From Allobogoriella deserti (GTDB taxonomy: Bacteria; Actinomycetota; Actinomycetes; Actinomycetales; Actinomycetaceae), in NCBI RefSeq assembly GCF_042680605.1, contig NZ_JBHUEE010000004.1:1-64000 (forward strand): a stretch of 64,000 nt of DNA, read 5' to 3'. Below are positions 59,312 through 64,000 of this stretch, one piece after another. Under the pieces are notes generated by a model, which saw nothing but the letters and a program-made list of their open reading frames with translations, ran no database searches and was not told the origin of the DNA. A program made the translations under genes and the position numbers. Within the stretch, counting starts at the first letter, position 1. Each line of letters begins with the position of its first letter.

Positions 59312-61705
59312 TCAGCCTGTCACGTACTCCGCGAGGTGCTCGCCGGTCAGGGTGGGCCGGGCAGCGACGAGCTCGGCCGGCGTGCCCTCGAACACCACCC
59401 GGCCACCGTCATGACCGGCCCCGGGGCCGAGATCGATGATCCAGTCACCGTGTGCCATGACCGCCTGATGGTGCTCGATGACGATCACCGACCGCCCCGC
59501 GTCGACGAGCCGGTCGAGCAGTGCGAGGAGGTTCTCCACGTCCGCGAGGTGCAGTCCGGTGGTCGGCTCGTCGAGGATGTAGACGCCGCCGGTCTCCCCC
59601 ATGTGTGTCGCCAGCTTGAGCCGTTGCCGCTCGCCGCCGGAGAGGGTCGTCAGCGGCTGGCCGAGCGTGAGGTAGCCCAGGCCGACGTCGGCGAGCCGGT
59701 CGAGGATCTTGTGCGCCGCCGGCGTCCGGGCCGGGCCGGTGCCGAAGAACTCCTCGGCCTCGGCGACGGACATGGCCAGGACCTGGCTGATGTCACGCGC
59801 GCCGTCCCCCTCGCCGAGCGTGTACTCCAGCACGGAAGCCTGGAAGCGGCGCCCCTCGCACTCCTCGCACGTGGTGGCGACCGTCTCCATGACGCCGAGC
59901 TCGGTGTAGACCACGCCGTTGCCGTTGCAGGTGGGGCAGGCACCCTCGGAGTTGGCGCTGAACAGTGCGGGCTTGACGCCGTTGGCCTTCGCGAATGCCT
60001 TGCGGATCGGCTCGAGGAGTCCGGTGTAGGTGGCGGGGTTCGAGCGCCTGGACCCCCTGATGCCGGACTGGTCGATCACCACGACGCCTTCCCGTCCGGC
60101 CAGGTTCCCGTGGATCAGCGAGCTCTTGCCGGACCCGGCCACGCCCGTGACGACGGTGAGCACCCCGGTGGGGATATCGACGTCGACACCGCGGAGGTTG
60201 TTCTGCTCCGCGCCACGGATCTCCAGGGCCCCGGTCGGCGTCCGGACGATCTCCTTGAGAGCGGCCCGGTCCCCCAGATGGCGGCCGGTGAGCGTATCGC
60301 TGGTCCGCAGACCTTCCACGCTCCCCTCGAAGCACACACTCCCGCCTTCGGTTCCGGCGCCCGGGCCCAGGTCGACGACGTGATCCGCGATCGCGATCGT
60401 CTCGGGCTTGTGCTCGACGACCAGGACGGTGTTGCCCTTGTCCCGCAGCCGGAGCAACAGGTTGTTCATCCGCTGGATGTCGTGCGGGTGTAGGCCGATC
60501 GTGGGTTCGTCGAAGACGTACGTGACGTCGGTCAGTGCCGACCCCAGGTGGCGGATCATCTTCGTCCGCTGCGCCTCACCCCCGGAGAGCGTTCCGGCCG
60601 GCCGGTCCAGGCTGAGGTAACCCAGGCCGATCTCGACGAAGTTGTCCAGGGTCTCCCCCAGCGTGGTCAGCAGCGGTCCGACCGAGGGCTCGTCGAGGCC
60701 TCGAACCCACTCGGCCAGATCGGTGATCTGCATGGCGCACGCGTCCGCGATGTTCAGTCCGTCGATCCGTGACGAGCGCGCGCCCTCGTTCAGGCGGGTG
60801 CCGTCGCACTCCGGGCAGGTGGCGAAGGTGACCGCGTGGTCGACGAACCGGCGGATGTGGGGCTGCATCGCCTCGCGGTCCTTGGACAGCATCGACTTCT
60901 GGATCTTGGGGATCAGTCCTTCGAAGGTGAGGTTGACGCCCTCGACCTTGACCTTGGTCGGCTCCTTGTACAGCAGGTCGTCAAGCTCGCGCCGGCTGTA
61001 ACGGCCGATCGGCTTGTCCATATCGAACCCGGCGCCGGCGAAGACGCGGCCGTACCAGCCGTCCATACTGAACCCGGGGACGTTCAGCGCTCCCTCGCTG
61101 AGGGATTTCGTCTCGTCGTACAGCGCGCTGCGGTCGAAGTCGGTGACTCGCCCGGTGCCCTCGCACGCCGGGCACATGCCGCCGGTGATCTGGAAGTCGC
61201 GTCGTTCCTTGACCTGCCTGCCGCCCTTCTCGAAGGACACGGCACCGGCGCCGCTGATGGAGGCGACGTTGAAGGAGAACGCCTGCGGGGATCCGATGTG
61301 CGGCTGCCCGAGCCTGCTGAACAGGATCCGCAGGAGCGCGTTGGCGTCCGTCGCGGTGCCCACGGTCGAGCGCGGATTCGCGCCCATCCGCTCCTGGTCG
61401 ACGATGATCGCCGTGGTCAGGCCCTCGAGGACGTCGACGTCGGGACGTGCCTGCGTGGGCATGAACCCCTGGAGGAAGGCGCTGTAGGTCTCGTTGATCA
61501 TCCGCCGCGACTCGGCGGCGACGGTGGCGAAGACCAGCGATGATTTTCCCGAGCCGGAGACGCCGGTGAAGACGGTCAGCCGTCGCTTGGGGATTTCGAC
61601 GTCGATGTTTTTGAGGTTGTTCTCTCGGGCGCCGTGGACCCGGATGAGGTCGTGACGGTCCGCGGGGTGCGCCGCCGGCGGCGCCTGTTCAGTCGGTGCA
61701 ACCAT
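59312..61705 (-). CDS. UvrA2-type excinuclease-like ABC ATPase
   Basis: A 797-residue double ABC ATPase related to UvrA but shorter (UvrA is about 940-970) and probably lacking the UvrB-binding region. Walker A motifs are GVSGSGKSSL (near 48) and GVAGSGKSSL. Signatures are LSGGEAQRTKM and LSGGERQRLKL. Zinc Cys pairs are CPACEGTG and CPTCNGNG, plus CEECEGRR. Walker B appears as YVFDEPTIGLHPHD and YILDEPTTGLHLAD. Such proteins (DrrC/UvrA2) give resistance to DNA-binding drugs in actinobacteria. The start at ATG 61705 is likely. The gene lies 27 nt after the PPOX gene. Confidence 0.88.
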   Translation of the reverse strand: MVAPTEQAPPAAHPADRHDLIRVHGARENNLKNIDVEIPKRRLTVFTGVSGSGKSSLVFATVAAESRRMINETYSAFLQGFMPTQARPDVDVLEGLTTAIIVDQERMGANPRSTVGTATDANALLRILFSRLGQPHIGSPQAFSFNVASISGAGAVSFEKGGRQVKERRDFQITGGMCPACEGTGRVTDFDRSALYDETKSLSEGALNVPGFSMDGWYGRVFAGAGFDMDKPIGRYSRRELDDLLYKEPTKVKVEGVNLTFEGLIPKIQKSMLSKDREAMQPHIRRFVDHAVTFATCPECDGTRLNEGARSSRIDGLNIADACAMQITDLAEWVRGLDEPSVGPLLTTLGETLDNFVEIGLGYLSLDRPAGTLSGGEAQRTKMIRHLGSALTDVTYVFDEPTIGLHPHDIQRMNNLLLRLRDKGNTVLVVEHKPETIAIADHVVDLGPGAGTEGGSVCFEGSVEGLRTSDTLTGRHLGDRAALKEIVRTPTGALEIRGAEQNNLRGVDVDIPTGVLTVVTGVAGSGKSSLIHGNLAGREGVVVIDQSGIRGSRRSNPATYTGLLEPIRKAFAKANGVKPALFSANSEGACPTCNGNGVVYTELGVMETVATTCEECEGRRFQASVLEYTLGEGDGARDISQVLAMSVAEAEEFFGTGPARTPAAHKILDRLADVGLGYLTLGQPLTTLSGGERQRLKLATHMGETGGVYILDEPTTGLHLADVENLLALLDRLVDAGRSVIVIEHHQAVMAHGDWIIDLGPGAGHDGGRVVFEGTPAELVAARPTLTGEHLAEYVTG

Positions 61706-61732
61706 GCTCGTCTCGCTTCGTCTCTCGATCGG

Positions 61733-62188
61733 TCAGACCAGCCACCGGCCCGCGCGCATGAGGTCGCGGCCGGAGAGCTCGTCCTCCTCGCGCCAGGCCT
61801 GGATCCTCCTCGGAGTCACCCGGAACCACGAGTATCCCGCGAGCGAGCGCGGATCGAAGCCGCATCGGGCGGCGAACCTGTCGCCCTCCTCGGGCGGGAG
61901 CTCGTCGATCCCGAGAATGTCGACGTCGCCGTCGATAAGGACGACATCGCGTGTGGCTCCGAGCGCGATCCGGACGGTCGGGTTCTTCGCGAGGTTGGCT
62001 CCGGTCCGTTGACTCCTGGCCATGGCCAGCAGCAGTGTCCGTCCGTCCCATGAGAACGACAGGGGGATGAGGTACGCGGCGTCATCGGAGGCGCTGGCGA
62101 CCCAGCAGTCGACGTCGTTCGCGAGACGGTGCTCGGTGTCGCGTCGGCGTTGCTCAGGGGTGCGTGGCTGGGTTATCGGCACGTTCAC
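61733..62188 (-). CDS. pyridoxamine 5'-phosphate oxidase-like (PPOX/F420-type) protein
   Basis: A 151-residue flavin/F420-binding split-barrel protein. RLANDVDCWVASASDDAAYLIPLSFSWDGRTLLLAMARSQRTGANLAKNPTVRIALGATRDVVLIDGDV is the typical PPOX-class core in parts. It could reduce or bind F420, FMN or haem. The GTG start overlaps the VOC stop (GTGA). Confidence 0.83.
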   Translation of the reverse strand: MNVPITQPRTPEQRRRDTEHRLANDVDCWVASASDDAAYLIPLSFSWDGRTLLLAMARSQRTGANLAKNPTVRIALGATRDVVLIDGDVDILGIDELPPEEGDRFAARCGFDPRSLAGYSWFRVTPRRIQAWREEDELSGRDLMRAGRWLV

Positions 62189-62595
62189 GGGACCTGCTGG
62201 AGGCGGACCGTGTTGCCGGCGGGGTCGCGGAAGGCGCAGTCCCGCATGCCCCAGTCCTGGTCCGTGGGTTCCTGCAGGACTTCGGCCCCGGTGGCCTGAA
62301 TCTGCTCGAACGCGGCGTCGACGTCACCGGTGGCAAGCATGATGCTGGCGAACGTCCCTTTGGCGATCATCTCGGTGATGACCCGGCCTTCCTCCTCGGT
62401 GATGCCCGGATCCGCCGTCGGCGGGTAGAGGACGATGTTGGTGTCCGGCCGGGACGGTGGCCCGACGGTGAGCCAGCGCATGTTCTCGTAGCCGACGTCC
62501 TTGCGGACCTCGAAACCCAGGGCGTCCCGGTAGAACCTCAATGACGCCTCCGGGTCGGTGTGCGGAAGGAAACTGGCGTGAATCGTGATGTCCAT
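62185..62595 (-). CDS. VOC-family protein
   Basis: A 136-residue single VOC domain. FLPHTDPEASLRFYRDALGFEVRKDVGYENMRWLTVG is typical of glyoxalase/bleomycin-binding homologues in parts, and DWGMRDCAFRDPAGNTVRLQQV closes the module with the conserved Glu/Asp-region. Start ATG 62595 (MDITIHASF) is supported by a TAGCTT -10 box 7 nt upstream. Its stop overlaps the PPOX start. Confidence 0.85.
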   Translation of the reverse strand: MDITIHASFLPHTDPEASLRFYRDALGFEVRKDVGYENMRWLTVGPPSRPDTNIVLYPPTADPGITEEEGRVITEMIAKGTFASIMLATGDVDAAFEQIQATGAEVLQEPTDQDWGMRDCAFRDPAGNTVRLQQVP

Positions 62596-62602
62596 GCGCC
62601 AC

Positions 62603-62608
62603 AAGCTA
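62603..62608 (-). promoter_or_regulatory. -10 box overlapping the AraC stop codon
   Basis: TAGCTT on the minus strand, 7 nt before the VOC gene ATG. Its TAG is the stop codon of the upstream AraC gene, the same arrangement as at 47798-47803. Confidence 0.5.
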
Positions 62609-63049
62609 GTCGTGACCGGCCGGCAGGACTTCTCGATTCCTGACCGGTCTGGTGACCCGCTTGGCCATGCACGGCGGAATCCCGGCCACGGCGTCGTCAC
62701 CTGCGCGGCGGTAGGCGCCGGGCGAGATCCCCACCAGCTCGGTGAACCGCGTGGTGAACGTCCCGAGCGAGGAGCAGCCGACGGCGAAGCACACGTCGGT
62801 CACGCTCATCTCGCCGCGCCGCAGCAATGTCATGGCCCGTTCGATGCGCCGCGTCATCAGGTAGGAGTACGGCGACTCGCCGTAAGCCTTCTTGAACTCC
62901 CGGCTGAGGTGACCGGCGGACATGTGCGCGGCACCGGCGAGCGCCTCGACGTTCAGCGGCCGGGCGTACTCGCGATCGATCCGGTCGCGGACCTGCCGCA
63001 GTCGCGCCAGGTCCCGCAGCCGTTGCTCCTCTGCTGGTCGGGCGGCCAC
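62606..63049 (-). CDS. short AraC-type HTH regulator
   Basis: A 147-residue protein. Nearly all of it is the AraC double HTH: VRDRIDREYARPLNVEALAGAAHMSAGHLSREFKKAYGESPYSYLMTRRIERAMTLLR and MSVTDVCFAVGCSSLGTFTTRFTELVGISPGAYRR in parts. It lacks the N-terminal sensory domain of most relatives. The C-terminus is followed by a short basic tail. The GTG start lies 10 nt after the kinase gene stop. It may control the following VOC and PPOX genes. Confidence 0.85.
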   Translation of the reverse strand: MAARPAEEQRLRDLARLRQVRDRIDREYARPLNVEALAGAAHMSAGHLSREFKKAYGESPYSYLMTRRIERAMTLLRRGEMSVTDVCFAVGCSSLGTFTTRFTELVGISPGAYRRAGDDAVAGIPPCMAKRVTRPVRNREVLPAGHD

Positions 63050-63059
63050 GAGCGCGAGA

Positions 63060-63872
63060 CTAGGCGTACCAGGTCAGGGGGTCCAGCTCGAGGTAGAACA
63101 ACTGGCGCGCGCCGTCGAGCGTCTCGCCGTACCGGGTGGCGAAGACCGCGTCCGCGCCACGTCCGGCGTCCTCGTCCGGCCATACCTCCCGGGCGCTGGC
63201 GAGCAGGAGCGCGATGTCGGCGTACGGGTCGGCAAGGCCGACGCGGCCGAGGTCGACGAATCCGCTCACGCGCGAGGTCTCGGTGTCGACGACGATGTTC
63301 GGTAGACAGAGATCACCGTGGCAGACCACAGCTTCCTGCCGTTCGTCGCCGAGACGGTCCGGATACTCGGTCTCGAGCCGGTCGAGCAGGTCCTGCGCTG
63401 GCCGGTCGCGCCAGCCTTGAGGCAGGTAGTCCGGCACCACACGGTCCTGCCCGACGACGTCGCGCGCCCGCTGCATCATGGCCGGAAGGTCGCGCCGAAA
63501 GGGACACCGATCGGGCGAGACCTCGTGAATGTCCCGGACGGTCTCCGCCAGGTGCGGCCATACCGCGGACAGGCCATCGAGGTCGAGACGGTCCGCCGTG
63601 ACGCCCGGAACGGCCGACATGACGAGGCAGGCGCCGTCGTCATCGCTCGACCAGTCCAGCACGGCCGGACCGGCGAGGCCGGTGGCGTGCCACCACTCGA
63701 TGCGGTCCCTCTCCCCCGCCAGCTCCTCGGCTGCGGCGGCGCCGACGACCTTCGCGAACGAGGCTCCGTCCGGGCTGCGCAGCACTGCCGCCCGCGACTC
63801 ACCCCCGGTGACCGGCGTCCAGTCCTCGCCGCCGCGGACGAACCGGCTCAGCACGGCGTCCTGAATGCCCAT
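63060..63872 (-). CDS. APH(3'')-like aminoglycoside phosphotransferase
   Basis: A 270-residue kinase. The catalytic loop VCHGDLCLPNIVVDTETS and the metal loop GFVDLGRVGLADPYADIALLLA match APH(3''), the streptomycin 3''-kinases (HGDLCLPNI and IDLGRLG). LVMSAVPGV precedes these, and the C-terminus YLELDPLTW is also a hallmark. Whether it confers streptomycin resistance is untested. ATG 63872 starts the codirectional run towards 58566. Confidence 0.85.
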   Translation of the reverse strand: MGIQDAVLSRFVRGGEDWTPVTGGESRAAVLRSPDGASFAKVVGAAAAEELAGERDRIEWWHATGLAGPAVLDWSSDDDGACLVMSAVPGVTADRLDLDGLSAVWPHLAETVRDIHEVSPDRCPFRRDLPAMMQRARDVVGQDRVVPDYLPQGWRDRPAQDLLDRLETEYPDRLGDERQEAVVCHGDLCLPNIVVDTETSRVSGFVDLGRVGLADPYADIALLLASAREVWPDEDAGRGADAVFATRYGETLDGARQLFYLELDPLTWYA

Positions 63873-63958
63873 ACCAGCACTGTGCCTTCCCCTGGCGCGA
63901 AATGCCTACTCGGCAGGCCGTCGTACCACCCGTTGAGCAGTCCCGCGCCGCTGCTGCC

Positions 63959-64000
63959 CTACCGCAACGTCCTGCGGGCCGCGACGCCGATGGCCACGAG
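63959..64000 (-). CDS. 3' end of a gene continuing past the window
   Basis: Read on the minus strand, the last 42 nt encode LVAIGVAARRTLR and a TAG stop (63961-63959). Hydrophobic residues followed by basic ones resemble the C-terminus of a membrane permease. Only 13 codons are visible, so this is weak. Confidence 0.25.
   Translation of the reverse strand, partial: LVAIGVAARRTLR

Overview
The window is high-GC actinobacterial DNA, most like a Micrococcales relative. That placement is inferred from the gene families, many GTG starts, the F420-type oxidoreductases, and a conserved run of CDP-alcohol transferase, DUF881, Sbp, DUF881, GarA, FtsR, bifunctional nuclease and MerR genes (the Rv1822-Rv1830 block of Mycobacterium tuberculosis, here without gcvH). 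No rRNA, tRNA, CRISPR array or intact mobile element was recognised.

Layout. 1-0.5 kb: insertion-sequence debris, namely tandem terminal repeats and a chimeric IstB/IS481 transposase scrap. 0.5-8 kb: zinc alcohol dehydrogenase divergent from benzoylformate decarboxylase, an SNF2-type helicase behind a textbook SigR/SigH promoter, a frameshifted DUF488 gene, and NADP-type glutamate dehydrogenase. 8-11.8 kb: a heterodimeric ABC exporter. 11.8-15.8 kb: a 5-oxoprolinase operon (pxpA, a pxpB-pxpC fusion, and a biotin-carboxylase homologue that has lost catalytic residues). 15.8-20.1 kb: cation/proton antiporter, RlmC rRNA methyltransferase, and an ArsR-like regulator with its MFS partner. 20.1-25.7 kb: MoxR / DUF58 / transglutaminase / nucleoside hydrolase operon. 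25.8-30.9 kb: LhgO, membrane and surface proteins, an RNase H, and an LLM oxidoreductase. 31-36.6 kb: the conserved GarA/FtsR block.

36.7-43.3 kb: a DUF2695 gene under a LexA-like box, then an iron-box-controlled hydroxamate siderophore operon of desferrioxamine type (desA, desB, fused desC-desD). 43.5-50.9 kb: small metabolic and regulatory genes, including an ECF42-type sigma factor with its YciI/DGPF partner and a candidate self-recognised promoter, a low-GC esterase, and a TetR-SDR pair. 51-52.8 kb: a decayed integrase, a HIT protein and a Nudix hydrolase. 53-64 kb: mostly small stress, detoxification and regulatory genes, including a previously uncalled 51-residue ORF divergent from a TetR gene with twin operators, a CGNR regulator divergent from an epoxide hydrolase with twin operators, a UvrA2-like resistance ATPase, and an APH(3'')-like kinase.

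A recurring theme is leaderless transcription: many genes have a TANNNT -10 box 6-7 nt before the start codon and no Shine-Dalgarno sequence. In two cases the -10 box begins with the TAG stop codon of the upstream gene. The best leads are the degenerate biotin carboxylase, the 51-aa ORF/TetR switch, the CGNR twin operator, and the LexA box in front of DUF2695.
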